From Thraustochytrium sp. TN22 (Eukaryota > Sar > Bigyra > Thraustochytrida > Thraustochytriidae): a DNA stretch of 64,000 nt. How positions within the stretch are numbered: the stretch's first letter is position 1; each line of letters begins with the position of its first letter. The DNA lies in the NCBI GenBank assembly GCA_013306675.1, contig JABLUY010000011.1, forward strand, positions 41,001 to 105,000, written 5' to 3'. The notes under the pieces are model-generated. The model saw nothing but the letters and a program-made list of their open reading frames with translations. It did no database searches and was not told the origin of the DNA. The translations under genes were made by a program, and so were the position numbers. Below, in pieces: positions 56,422 to 64,000 of this stretch.

Positions 56422-57310
56422 TCACTTGAGACGCTCATGCATGCCCTCCTTAGTATCCGAAGCCACCTTGTCCTCGTCCGCGTTGGCGCCCTCAGACCCC
56501 TCCAAGGGAACCAGAGCGATCTTCATCTGGATCGTGCGCCCAAGACCGCTATCGCCCTCGTCAGCACCATCGCCTGCCCCTACAGCCTCGCGCTTGGCCT
56601 TGTCATCGTCAGCATCTTCCTCGTCCTCGTCTGCCTCGTCTTCTTCGTCCTCGTCATTGTCCTGGGCGATGTCCACCTGCTGGACGGCCTTGGGATCGCG
56701 CGCGAGTGCCTGGGCGAGCTCCTCGTTGGCCTTGGCCATCTGTGGCAAGAAGCTGTCAAGCTTAGCGAGCACTGCGGCGCCAGACTTCGTGAGTTCACTG
56801 CCGCTGCTGCTGCTGCTGCTGCTGCTGCTTCGTCTATCCCTTGGCTTCATCTCAACCTACGTGCGCTGGGCGGCTGCGGCGCCATAAAGGGCTTGGTATT
56901 GCCCTGCCGCAGGTCCAGGCTGTGGCCCTGCGGGCGCGCCGTGACGCCCACCTCAAGGAACTCCGCGCGCGGGGCGCGCGGCGCCGTCGCCGCCATGGCC
57001 TCCCGCTGGCCCGTCCGGGCCTGCTCGCCCTGCTCGCCCTGCTCGCCCCGCTCGTCCTGCTCGCCCGGGCCCTGGCCGGCCGGGCCCTCGGCGGCCGGGC
57101 CCGCGGCGGCCGCCGCCTCGCCGCCGCCCGCCGCGCCGACCTCCTCGATCAGCGGCCGCCGCGACGCCATCGCGCCCGCGCCGCCGCCGCCAGCGGTTCT
57201 GCCCCCCTCCAGGTCCGAGTCCGAGTCCGCCAAGCTCAGCTCCGTGCCGCGGCCACTCACGGCTCCGGGTCGTCCTCGAGGACCAGCAAGGAGGACTGTT
57301 CAAAGTTCAT
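56422..57310 (-). CDS. NOPCHAP1: NOPCHAP1-like (C12orf45/DUF4598) snoRNP-assembly chaperone, three exons
   Basis: NOPCHAP1 links the R2TP complex to NOP58 during box C/D snoRNP assembly. The diagnostic part is SFLPQMAKANEELAQAL and, later, TIQMKIALVPLEG, as in human C12orf45 (FLPQM.xANE.L ... VIxMxxAL). A single frame covers only the C-terminal half. I infer three exons: 57310-57261, 57198-56861 and 56771-56422, giving 245 residues. Exon 1 encodes MNFEQSSLLVLEDDPE and ends at a GTGAGT donor. Exon 2 is Gly/Ala/Gln-rich. The exon 2-3 junction makes SALLAKLDSFLPQM, aligning with the human SPLLDQVQTFLPQM region. An acidic run (DNDEDEEDEADEDEED) lies between the two motifs. An unspliced start at ATG 56850 is the alternative for exon 3. 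Confidence 0.75.
56772..56860 (-). other. 89-nt GT-AG intron 2 of the NOPCHAP1-like gene
   Basis: On the minus strand the donor is CAC|GTAGGT and the acceptor GCCGCAG|TG. A CTCAC sequence 24 bases upstream of the acceptor could be the branch site. Splicing is in phase. It removes a TGA and an AGC-repeat (poly-Ser) stretch. Confidence 0.6.
57199..57260 (-). other. 62-nt GT-AG intron 1 of the NOPCHAP1-like gene
   Basis: On the minus strand the donor is GCC|GTGAGT and the acceptor GGGGGCAG|AA. The two exons join in phase (codon CC+A). Without splicing, the ATG frame at 57310 stops at the TGA inside the donor. Confidence 0.65.
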
Positions 57311-57378
57311 GTCATCACCAGTGCGCGGCGGCGCTTGCAAGCCTTTCAAGCCTTTTCAAGGTCAAGGTCAAGTTCCCA

Positions 57379-57434
57379 TCCGAGTCCGAGTCCGAGTCCG
57401 AGTCCGAGTCCGAGTCTGAGTCCGAGTCCGAGTC
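57379..57434. repeat. (TCCGAG)n hexanucleotide repeat
   Basis: About nine tandem 6-base units with one substitution (TCTGAG). Confidence 0.9.
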
Positions 57435-57668
57435 ATCATCCCAGTCGTCGGCGGCGGCGCTGCCGTGGCCGCCGAGCGGCGTGCAGTGTCTCGGCGCCGT
57501 GCAGTGCTGCGCCGCAGCGGCCCATGATGCGCGAAGCGTGGTCGGCCGCGCGGGCCGTCAAAGCGAGCTCGGCACGCGCCGGCCGCGCCTGTTGCGGGCA
57601 ACCACTGGCAGAGAAACCGAGCCCGGCCCCGCGCGAACGAACGCGACTCGGAGCGCAGAGTCGCTCAA

Positions 57669-57753
57669 GAGTCGCGCGGAGTCGCGCAGACTCGCGCAGA
57701 GACTCGCGTAGAGACTCGCGCAGAGGCTCGCGCAGAGGCTCGCGCAGAGGCGT
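57669..57753. repeat. Imperfect 12-base tandem repeat (GAGACTCGCGCA-type)
   Basis: About seven units of CTCGCGCAGAG(A/G) and variants, in the 5' flank of the 57968 gene. Confidence 0.8.
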
Positions 57754-57967
57754 GCGGTGTCATGCCTGCGGCGTTGCGAAAGCGCTGCGCAAGAGGCCCG
57801 GAGGCGAATTCGCCACCGCACTCAGACTGCGGCCCGGCGCGTGCAGTGTAATCGCCGCCGCGCGCGTGCGGTGGACACCGGGACACCAACCGGCGGTGGT
57901 GGACGGCGTCCGCGCCTGGCACGCGCGCGAGGCGGCAAACCTGCAAGGCTGCAACACAGCTGCAACA

Positions 57968-59506
57968 ATGGCGAGGGACAAGGGCGACCGCGCGCCGCGG
58001 AGGTCGCTTAACGAGCGCGCCACGCTCGGCAACGGGGCCTCGTCCTCGCACGGGACGGTGTCCGGCGGGGAGGACTCCAGAGCGAAGCCGCCGAGCAGCG
58101 CGCCGGTGCGCGGTGGCGTGGAACAGCGGCCAATGAGCCTCCACACGCTCTTCAAGGGCTTCATGCGGACGATGCAGACCCCGAGCGACGAGGCACAGAT
58201 GCTTCGAAACGGGGCCCTAGGTATCCGAGGCCTTGTGTGCATCGCGCTGCTCGCTCTCTGCATCATGGCGCTCCTGTCGATCGAGGACGAGGAGCGCGAG
58301 ATCGTGGAGAATATGTCGCTGGATCCATTCAGGTGGGTCTGCGTCATCTTCGCCTGGGTCCTGCTCGTCCCGTACGCGATCGAGACCGCGGACCTGACTC
58401 GCATCATTCTCGATCGCGCGTGGATGTCGAGCCTCACGCGCGGCACCAAACCCTCCAGCACGCTCTGGTGGCGCGAGCGCATGTGGGAGGTCATCGGCGC
58501 CGCGGCCGAAACCATCGACAGCCACCTCGAGGTCCTCGGCGCTTGCTTGCAGTCCGGGTTGGCGCGCATATGCTGCATGTGCATTGTGGACCTGGCGCAC
58601 AGCTTTCGTGCCGGTGGCAGGCGCGAGAGTGCGAGCGAACCTGCCAATGAGGTGAGTCGTGTTGGAGCGGGCCAGCCCCACGAGATCTTCAAGGGTGACT
58701 CCGAGGTGTTGCATTTGCGCAAAGAGGTGCTTAACTCAGAAGACCCCGGCAGCCGGTTCCTGCATGGCCTCTTTATTCTGGTGCGCACCCCATTCCAGGC
58801 GCTCGAGAGCGTAACGCTCTTCACGTATTACTCGTGTCGCGTGCTCTTCGAGACACACGGTCGGCTTCGACTCTGTTGTGCTGGATGGGGTAAGGGCGAG
58901 GCGTCGAACGCTGAGGATGACCCGTATGGGTGCTCGTACTGCATGCCAGCTGCGTCGCTGTGCGACCCCGCGGTAGCCAGAGGCTCTGCGCTCTGCGGGC
59001 CTGTGACGCGCAACTGCAGGGCGCGCTGCAGACCAGCTTTGGAGCAATGCTGCTCCCGCGGTGGCTTCAGCGCAAGTCGCGCGGTCGATGCAAAAGAAGA
59101 AGAGCTACAGGTGCTTCGCACAAGGATGGCCGAGTGGTGGCGACAGTGCGTTGTCGTGTGGTTCTTCGCTGCTCCGGACGTGGCGCTCACCGTGAGCCTC
59201 TTCCCGCTCGCCTTCTACCTCATGGTTGCGGCCAACAGCCCCTCAGAGATGTTCGTCAACATTGTGGCGGTGCTCTTCTTCGCCGAGCTTGACAACGTGC
59301 TCGTCAGGATGCTCCTCTATCCGCGCACAACCGTCGGCGAGATCGTACACGTTTACGTCGACTTGCGCCGTGACCAGAAGGAAACCGGACGCTTTACCCA
59401 CATCGTTGACGGTCATTTCCTCGTGCGCTCGTGCTCTGAGGCACAGTGCAAGTGGGCATCCGAGTCCCGCCTTAGCGACTCAACATCCGCTCAAAATATG
59501 GCTTGA
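57968..59506 (+). CDS. Membrane protein with cysteine-rich loop, unknown family
   Basis: A 512-residue protein from ATG 57968 (ACAATGG). The first 80 residues are polar. Two hydrophobic segments lie at about 84-104 (GLVCIALLALCIMALLSI) and 122-138 (WVCVIFAWVLLVPYAI). Two more lie at about 396-420 (VVWFFAAPDVALTVSLFPL) and 428-442 (FVNIVAVLFFAEL). Residues about 301-367 carry roughly a dozen Cys residues, including CSYCMPAASLCDP and CRARCRPALEQCC, suggesting disulfides or metal binding. Charged helical segments (WWRERMWEVIGAAAETIDSH) lie between. No catalytic motif or known family was found. Confidence 0.7.
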   Translation: MARDKGDRAPRRSLNERATLGNGASSSHGTVSGGEDSRAKPPSSAPVRGGVEQRPMSLHTLFKGFMRTMQTPSDEAQMLRNGALGIRGLVCIALLALCIMALLSIEDEEREIVENMSLDPFRWVCVIFAWVLLVPYAIETADLTRIILDRAWMSSLTRGTKPSSTLWWRERMWEVIGAAAETIDSHLEVLGACLQSGLARICCMCIVDLAHSFRAGGRRESASEPANEVSRVGAGQPHEIFKGDSEVLHLRKEVLNSEDPGSRFLHGLFILVRTPFQALESVTLFTYYSCRVLFETHGRLRLCCAGWGKGEASNAEDDPYGCSYCMPAASLCDPAVARGSALCGPVTRNCRARCRPALEQCCSRGGFSASRAVDAKEEELQVLRTRMAEWWRQCVVVWFFAAPDVALTVSLFPLAFYLMVAANSPSEMFVNIVAVLFFAELDNVLVRMLLYPRTTVGEIVHVYVDLRRDQKETGRFTHIVDGHFLVRSCSEAQCKWASESRLSDSTSAQNMA

Positions 59507-59812
59507 ACGCATTGGAACCACAAGAATTGAATCTTACAACAAGAAGCTGATCGACCCCGACGGCAAACTCCTGTCTTGACGCATGTGCCACCCGCACAGG
59601 ACCATGGAGGAGGCTGTGACCCTGCACCACGGAGCAAATACACACAGAGATACGGACAAAGAGAGAAAGGAAGGGGGAAAGAGGGGAAGGGGGAAACGGG
59701 CAATCAGCACCACGCTTTCCGATCCATGAAGAAGAAAAATGGCATGGTGGCACACGTGAGTTGGTTGGTTACATTGAGCATCAGGCCTCGTGGCGCGGCC
59801 CAGAGCAAAAGT
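59507..59812. other. Convergent 3' spacer
   Basis: 306 bases between two stops. It has a purine-rich patch (GAGAAAGGAAGGGGGAAAGA) around 59661-59695. No gene or RNA was recognised. Confidence 0.5.
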
Positions 59813-61531
59813 TTAAAAGGTGTTCATGGTCTCAAGGGCCTCAGCAGGCGGAGGCTCGTCGTCCTCGTCGTCCTCCTCGTCTGTTTCCTCCTCCTCCTCC
59901 TCGGCCTCGTTGATGCTCTCGGGCTGGTTGAAGTTCAGGCTGCTGTTGGAGCCGTGCCTTTTGATAGCGGGGTCAAGGCCGAGGTCCTGGGCCGCGCCGA
60001 ACTCCGTGGTGGCATTGGCGCTGTGCGCGGGCGCGAAGAGCTGCGATGTGGCGAGGATGCCGCCGACGATGTCGAGGAAAGACGAGAGCAGGTCCTCGTC
60101 CTCGGCAGTGAAGCGCGGGCGGGTAAGCTTGTTGATGACCTGGAGGACACCGACGACGCGCCGTGGGGCAGCGTCCGAGCCGTCCGTCACAGAGCGCGAG
60201 AGGATGGGCATGACGAGCACGCTTTTGGTGCGAAAGCCGGATCGCATGTCGTACTCGGTGTTGAAGCGCGGGTCCTTGTGCGCGTCCTCAATGTTGACGA
60301 TCTCGCCCGTGGTGGCGGTGTGGCCGACCAGGCCCTTGTTGAGTGGCGTGCGAATCTCCATGGAGCCCTGCAGCGACCAGAGCTCCTCGTGCTTGTAGTC
60401 AACGACGTAGAGCGTACAGCGGTCGGCTGCTACGAGGCTCGGGCTGCGCTCAGCAATGGTGAACATGAGCGAGTTGATGCCCATGTTGGAGTGCAGCGAG
60501 CGCACAATGTCCACCATGGAAACCACCTGCTGGTGCGCGAGCTCCTTCTCCTCGCGCAGCAGCATGTTCCGCAGCACGACGCCTAGCTGCAGCGAGAGGT
60601 GCTCCAGGAGTACCTCATCCATGGTGGTGAAGGACTCCACCGTGCCAAGCAGCTGGCCGTTGCTGCTCTCCCGGGATGCGGCGCCCAGACTGCCGCTGCT
60701 GCTGCGCTGGCGCGTAAGACTGCGCGTGCTACCGTGCCGAACCGCCGCGGCGCCGCCGCTCAGGCTGCGCGACCAGACTCGCCGGCCGCTGCCGCTGCTA
60801 CTGGGTTGGCGCACGAGACGGTTCGCGGCGCGCTGGCGCCGGCGGAAGAGCCGCGCGCTGAGCGAGGCGCTGGCGCCCTCGCCCTTTGGGGCGCTGTCTG
60901 AGCTTGCGCCGGTGGAGTTGCCCTCAACACCGTCATCGCCGTCGTTGCCGCCCTCGTCATCCTCGTCGTAGTCGTCGTCGCACAGTACCAATTTGTTTAC
61001 AGCCTGCAAGACGGCCACAGGTGTGTTGGTGGCGTCGCGAATCGCGGCGCACAAAATGGACTTGGTCTGGTAGCCCGTGGCACGGTCCGTGTCGCGGTTG
61101 AAGCGGTCGTCCTTATAGGCGTCCGGGATATTGAGCGTACCGCCCGACTCGTAGACAGCGCCGGCGATGCTCGTGCCATCGAGCGGCAGGCGGATGTCGT
61201 CCACGCCCACGGCCTGGCGCAGCACGAGCTCCTCCCTGATTTCATCCACGATAAAGAGCGTGGCGCGGTCGCATCCCAGCAGCTTGCACGTGTTCTCCAC
61301 CGTGACGCGGATGGCGTCGTCCAGTGTTGCCGCCTTGTTGCAGTGCCGGATCGCCTTCATCATCTGCAGCAGATGCACCATCTTGACCGCCGTATCCGGC
61401 TGCATCAGTTTCACATCGTACAGCTCCTCCAGCTCCGCGTCCGACCACGTGCCGGCGCGCTGCCGCGCCGACCCCGAACCGCCGCCGCCGCCCGCGCCCA
61501 GCTTGGACTTGCTCTTGCCGCGCGAGAGCAT
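59813..61531 (-). CDS. Tandem GAF-domain protein (cyclic-nucleotide-binding type)
   Basis: A 572-residue protein from ATG 61531. GAF1 starts near residue 65 and contains ATLFIVDEIREELVLRQAVG, then GYQTKSILCAAIRD and LQAVNK. Its NKFDE ligand motif is split: NK at 179-180 and FTTMDE at 301-306, with a ~120-residue Asp/Ser/Arg-rich insert between. GAF2 covers about 350-490 and has an intact NKFDE motif: NKLTRPRFTAEDE (N467, K468, F474, D478, E479). Such tandem GAFs bind cGMP or cAMP in PDE2/5/6/10/11 and cyanobacterial cyclases. No phosphodiesterase, cyclase or kinase domain is attached. The insert has Arg-rich Ser sites (RQPSSSGS, TRQRSSSG) that could be phosphorylated by PKA/PKG. The C-terminus is Glu/Asp-rich. 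Confidence 0.88.
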   Translation of the reverse strand: MLSRGKSKSKLGAGGGGGSGSARQRAGTWSDAELEELYDVKLMQPDTAVKMVHLLQMMKAIRHCNKAATLDDAIRVTVENTCKLLGCDRATLFIVDEIREELVLRQAVGVDDIRLPLDGTSIAGAVYESGGTLNIPDAYKDDRFNRDTDRATGYQTKSILCAAIRDATNTPVAVLQAVNKLVLCDDDYDEDDEGGNDGDDGVEGNSTGASSDSAPKGEGASASLSARLFRRRQRAANRLVRQPSSSGSGRRVWSRSLSGGAAAVRHGSTRSLTRQRSSSGSLGAASRESSNGQLLGTVESFTTMDEVLLEHLSLQLGVVLRNMLLREEKELAHQQVVSMVDIVRSLHSNMGINSLMFTIAERSPSLVAADRCTLYVVDYKHEELWSLQGSMEIRTPLNKGLVGHTATTGEIVNIEDAHKDPRFNTEYDMRSGFRTKSVLVMPILSRSVTDGSDAAPRRVVGVLQVINKLTRPRFTAEDEDLLSSFLDIVGGILATSQLFAPAHSANATTEFGAAQDLGLDPAIKRHGSNSSLNFNQPESINEAEEEEEETDEEDDEDDEPPPAEALETMNTF

Positions 61532-61752
61532 CTTGGTGCCCCCGCCGCGCGCGCTGCCGCCGCCCGCCCGCCGGAGCCGCCGCCGCCGCCGCGAGCCGCC
61601 GCCGCCGCCGCGAGCCGCCGCGAGCCGCCGCGAGCCGCCGCGAGCCGCCGCGCGAAGCCCGTCTGCCGCGCGCGCGCCGGGCCCGCGCGCCGCCGCCGCC
61701 GCGCCTGCGAGCCTCGCGCTGCGCCAAGCTCGCTCCAGGTTTGCTTTGCTGG

Positions 61753-63267
61753 ATGCCCGCCCTCCTGCGCTGCCTGCTTGCACTCACTGTCGCTCGCTGT
61801 CTCGTCTCAGGCACGAACGGGGTGGTGCTGGCGGCCGTCCTGGACTCCGGCGCCGCCGCGGTGGACTCGGGCTGGGACTCGGACTCGGCGCCGCACGCGG
61901 AGCCGGGCGCGGCGGGCATGGCGGGCGACCCGGTGGCGGCGCTGGCCGCCTGGGCCGCGCACGAGGGCGGCCTGCTGCGGCGCGTGGCGCTGGCGCGGGG
62001 CGCCGAGGCGAGCGGAGAGGAGCAGCAGGAGGAGGGCGTCGGCGGCGTGGCGGCGGCGCAGGGCGCCGAGGCAGGCGACGTGCTGCTGGCCGTGCCCGCC
62101 GACGCGATGCTGGACGCGGCCGCGGCCGCCAGGGACCCGCGGCTGCAGGCGTTTTTGAAAAGGCACCGCCTCGTGCAGGAGGGCTTCTCCAGGGACGAGA
62201 CGCAGGAGGCGTGGCCAGCCATCCTGCTGCTCGCGCTGCAGGCGCACGACGGCCCGCGCAGCGCCTATGTGGACGCGCTGCCCAGCGAGGACGAGGTCAG
62301 CGCGGCCGCGAGCTGGACCGACGAGGAGCTGGACCGCCTCCTGCTCCCGGCGCACAAGGACGGCCTCGCGGCGCGCGCGCGACAAGAGCGCCAAGAACGC
62401 GAGCGCTGGGCCGCGCTACTGCAGCAGGAGGCCGGCGTGCCGCGCCGCCTCGTGCACTGGGCCGCCGCCATGTACCGCAGCCGCGCGCTGCGGGTGCCCA
62501 TGGACTCGGCCGGCCGCCGCGCGCCGCAGACCGCGGCGCTCGTCCCGCTGCTCGACTCGCTCAACCACCGCCCGGGCCAGCTGCACACGCTCGAGGCCGG
62601 CGCAGTGGCGCCCGGCTCGGACCGGCCCTGCGTGCTGCTGCGCGCCGGCCGCGCCCTCGCGCCGTCTGCGCCGGTCTACATCGACTACGGCGCCAAGTCC
62701 AACGCCGACCTGCTGCTGCATTACGGCTTCCTCGGGCCCGACGCGCCGCAGGACGTCGCGCCGCTGCAGGCCTTCGGCGCCACCTTCCGCGTGCATCGCG
62801 GCACGCCCGACTTCTACGTCTTCCCCGCGGGCCTCCTGGACGCCGCGCGCGCCGCGGACCGCCTCGTGGAGCCCGTGGAGCCCGTGGAGCCCGTGGAGCC
62901 CGTGGAGCCCGAGCCCGACGTGCAGGACCAGGACCGGGACGAGGCCACCGTGTACGAGCCGCAGACCGAGGACGACGAGGACTGGCTGGCCGTCTGCGCG
63001 CTGGGCGCGCCCTGCGCCGCGCCAAGCGCCGAGGCGCGCGCGCTCGCCGCGCTGTCCGCGCTGGTCGCGGCGCAGGCCGCCGGCCGCGCCCTGCCAGACC
63101 CGGACGAGGACGCGGAGGGCTCGGAGGAGGCGGCGGCGCGCTCCGGAATCTCGCCGCGGCGCGCGGCGCTGGCGCGGGCGCTGCTGCGCTCGGAGCGCGG
63201 CTGCCTGGACGCGCTGGCCGCCGCGCTGCGCCGCCTCGCCGGTCTGCTGCGCGCGGAGACGGCCTAG
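61753..63267 (+). CDS. SET-domain protein of the SETD3/RuBisCO-LSMT type
   Basis: A 504-residue protein from ATG 61753. The SET domain is of the split SETD3/LSMT class: ISET-type helices in the middle, the catalytic N271-H272 in DSLNHRPGQL, and the closing YIDYGAKSNADLLLHYGFL block. A RuBisCO-LSMT-like substrate-binding helical domain follows, interrupted by a 9-base repeat at about 62866-62910 encoding five VEP units. The N-terminus MPALLRCLLALTVARCLVSG is hydrophobic and could be a signal or targeting peptide, which is unusual for the family. Members methylate lysine or histidine in actin, ribosomal proteins or other targets. The substrate here is unknown. The start codons of this gene and the GAF gene are 221 bases apart and divergent. 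Confidence 0.85.
   Translation: MPALLRCLLALTVARCLVSGTNGVVLAAVLDSGAAAVDSGWDSDSAPHAEPGAAGMAGDPVAALAAWAAHEGGLLRRVALARGAEASGEEQQEEGVGGVAAAQGAEAGDVLLAVPADAMLDAAAAARDPRLQAFLKRHRLVQEGFSRDETQEAWPAILLLALQAHDGPRSAYVDALPSEDEVSAAASWTDEELDRLLLPAHKDGLAARARQERQERERWAALLQQEAGVPRRLVHWAAAMYRSRALRVPMDSAGRRAPQTAALVPLLDSLNHRPGQLHTLEAGAVAPGSDRPCVLLRAGRALAPSAPVYIDYGAKSNADLLLHYGFLGPDAPQDVAPLQAFGATFRVHRGTPDFYVFPAGLLDAARAADRLVEPVEPVEPVEPVEPEPDVQDQDRDEATVYEPQTEDDEDWLAVCALGAPCAAPSAEARALAALSALVAAQAAGRALPDPDEDAEGSEEAAARSGISPRRAALARALLRSERGCLDALAAALRRLAGLLRAETA
62866..62910 (+). repeat. 9-base coding repeat (GTGGAGCCC)5
   Basis: Five perfect tandem 9-base units inside the SET gene, coding for Val-Glu-Pro repeats. Confidence 0.9.
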
Positions 63268-63386
63268 CTCGCGAGCTTGCTTGCCGGCCGAGGGCGACGG
63301 GATTCGCTCTGAAGGTGGACCAGAGCGCGTACCGGCACGCCGCCGCAGGCCAGCGGGCCAGCGGGCCAGCGCGAAGGCAGGCTCCC

Positions 63387-64000
63387 ATGGCGACCGCGGC
63401 CGAGGCGAACCCGTTCGCCGCGGCCTTTGCGACGGGCGGCGAGGCCGCGGCGCTCGCGCCCCACGCCTACAACTTCAGCCCGTACCAGCTGGGATCCGTC
63501 TACGGCGAGGACGCCTTGTCGTTGCTGGGCCATGACGACGAGGACGGGGACGACGCGGGCGGGCCCGCGTGCAACGCGCACGCCGCCGCGCGCTCCGCCT
63601 GGGGCAGCGCGCCGCAACAGTCGCCCACGTACTCGTATCCCTACCGCGGCGGCAAGGGCGACCTCGAGGCCGCTGCGCCGGGGCGCGGAGGAGGTGACGA
63701 TCAAAGCAGGCAGCAAAGCGAGGCCGCCTTGTCCTGCCTGGACGCCGTGCTTTGCGTATCCGAGTGGCGCGTGCTGCGCTCGCTGGACCGCGACCTGCTA
63801 CAAAAGGAGGCCTCGCTCGTGCGCCAGGCCGTCACCGTGCACTGGCTGCACGTTGTGGGTCTCGCCGTGAACTGCGTCGGCTGCGGCGCGCTCGTGCTCG
63901 GGCCGGCGCCCACGGCCGGCAACGGCGTAGCATCTATTGCATCATTTTCCGCCTGGATGTGGTCCATCGCATACCTCGCCGTCAGCGCCTACGCCGGCTG
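63387..64000 (+). CDS. Membrane protein, 5' part (runs off the window)
   Basis: The frame from ATG 63387 (CCCATGG) is open to the window end, giving at least 204 residues. It has an NPF motif (AEANPFAAAF) near the N-terminus, an acidic patch (GHDDEDGDDAGG), a helix with RSLDRDLLQKEASLVRQAV, a first hydrophobic segment (WLHVVGLAVNCVGCGALVLG), and the start of a second (AWMWSIAYLAVSAYAG). NPF motifs bind EH domains in endocytic adaptors, and the N-terminal NPF plus amphipathic helix plus membrane segments recall secretory carrier membrane proteins. The family's signature NWPP-type region is not present, so this is only a suggestion. Confidence 0.55.
   Translation, partial: MATAAEANPFAAAFATGGEAAALAPHAYNFSPYQLGSVYGEDALSLLGHDDEDGDDAGGPACNAHAAARSAWGSAPQQSPTYSYPYRGGKGDLEAAAPGRGGGDDQSRQQSEAALSCLDAVLCVSEWRVLRSLDRDLLQKEASLVRQAVTVHWLHVVGLAVNCVGCGALVLGPAPTAGNGVASIASFSAWMWSIAYLAVSAYAG

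Larger units (their letters stand above)
57311..57967. other. Divergent intergenic region with two tandem repeats
   Basis: Between the NOPCHAP1-like gene and the membrane-protein gene. It contains a 6-base repeat at 57379-57434 and a 12-base repeat at 57669-57753 (listed separately). The plus-strand frame of the downstream gene is open through this region but has no good start before 57968. Confidence 0.5.

Noticed and set aside
63387-64000. Naming the last partial gene as a SCAMP
   Set aside because: It has an NPF motif and membrane segments, but the conserved cytosolic segment before the first membrane helix is missing in the visible part.

Overview
This window is nuclear DNA from a compact, strongly GC-rich protist genome. 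Genes lie on both strands, are mostly single-exon, and are separated by as little as about 100 bases. Third codon positions are mostly G or C. Three introns (62, 87 and 89 nt) could be placed because they have GT-AG ends and keep the reading frame. Long homopolymeric runs (Gln, Ser, Ala, Asp/Glu, Gly) are common. Flagellar genes (CFAP74-like, a CNBD2-like cyclic-nucleotide-binding protein) point to a flagellated unicell. A labyrinthulomycete (thraustochytrid)-type stramenopile fits the style, but the lineage is an inference and no marker gene fixes it. No plastid, prokaryotic, viral or CRISPR feature was seen.

Layout. 1-5.9 kb: 3' part of an ABCG transporter, then a large Ser-rich protein that ends in three TM2 domains. 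6.7-11.7 kb: an RBBP4/MSI1-type WD40 histone-binding protein fused behind five copies of an unrecognised Cys-containing repeat. 11.9-18 kb: an EF-hand-like protein, a 1022-residue coiled-coil protein and an LRR protein. 18-20.1 kb: a CCCH plus exonuclease/phosphatase (nocturnin/Angel-type) gene, divergent from U1 snRNP C with only 100 bp between the start codons. 20.2-27 kb: an SDR, a multi-pass membrane protein and a nuclear-looking polyQ/His-rich protein. 27.1-38.1 kb: a CFAP74-like axonemal protein, a spliced 6-phosphogluconolactonase-family gene and an armadillo/LamG-like protein. 39.9-46.8 kb: a PI3/4-kinase-like protein, a Wss1/SPRTN-type WLM protease, the CNBD2-like protein and a cytochrome b5-acyl-CoA dehydrogenase fusion. 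48.3-53.2 kb: a D-2-hydroxyacid dehydrogenase, mitochondrial bL36, a saccharopine-dehydrogenase-like oxidoreductase and a CHRAC1/POLE4-type histone-fold protein. 53.2-57.3 kb: two frame-broken gene relics around a small kinase-like gene, then a three-exon NOPCHAP1-like gene. 58-64 kb: a membrane protein with a Cys-rich loop, a tandem-GAF protein, a SET-domain methyltransferase and the start of another membrane protein.

Functional themes. There is no operon-like unit, but several genes share themes. Chromatin: the RBBP4 fusion, CHRAC1-like and SET proteins. RNA and ribosome: U1C, the CCCH-EEP protein, NOPCHAP1 and bL36m. Flagellum and cyclic nucleotides: CFAP74-like, CNBD2-like, tandem GAF, and perhaps the EF-hand-like, coiled-coil and LRR proteins. 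The least conventional items are the repeat-RBBP4 fusion, the Ser-rich protein with three TM2 domains, the C-terminally extended bL36m, the GAF domain whose ligand motif is split by a 120-residue insert, and a nested repeat cluster at 47.3-48.0 kb. Start codons given here are the first plausible in-frame ATG. Several reading frames stay open upstream without one, so unseen 5' exons are possible.
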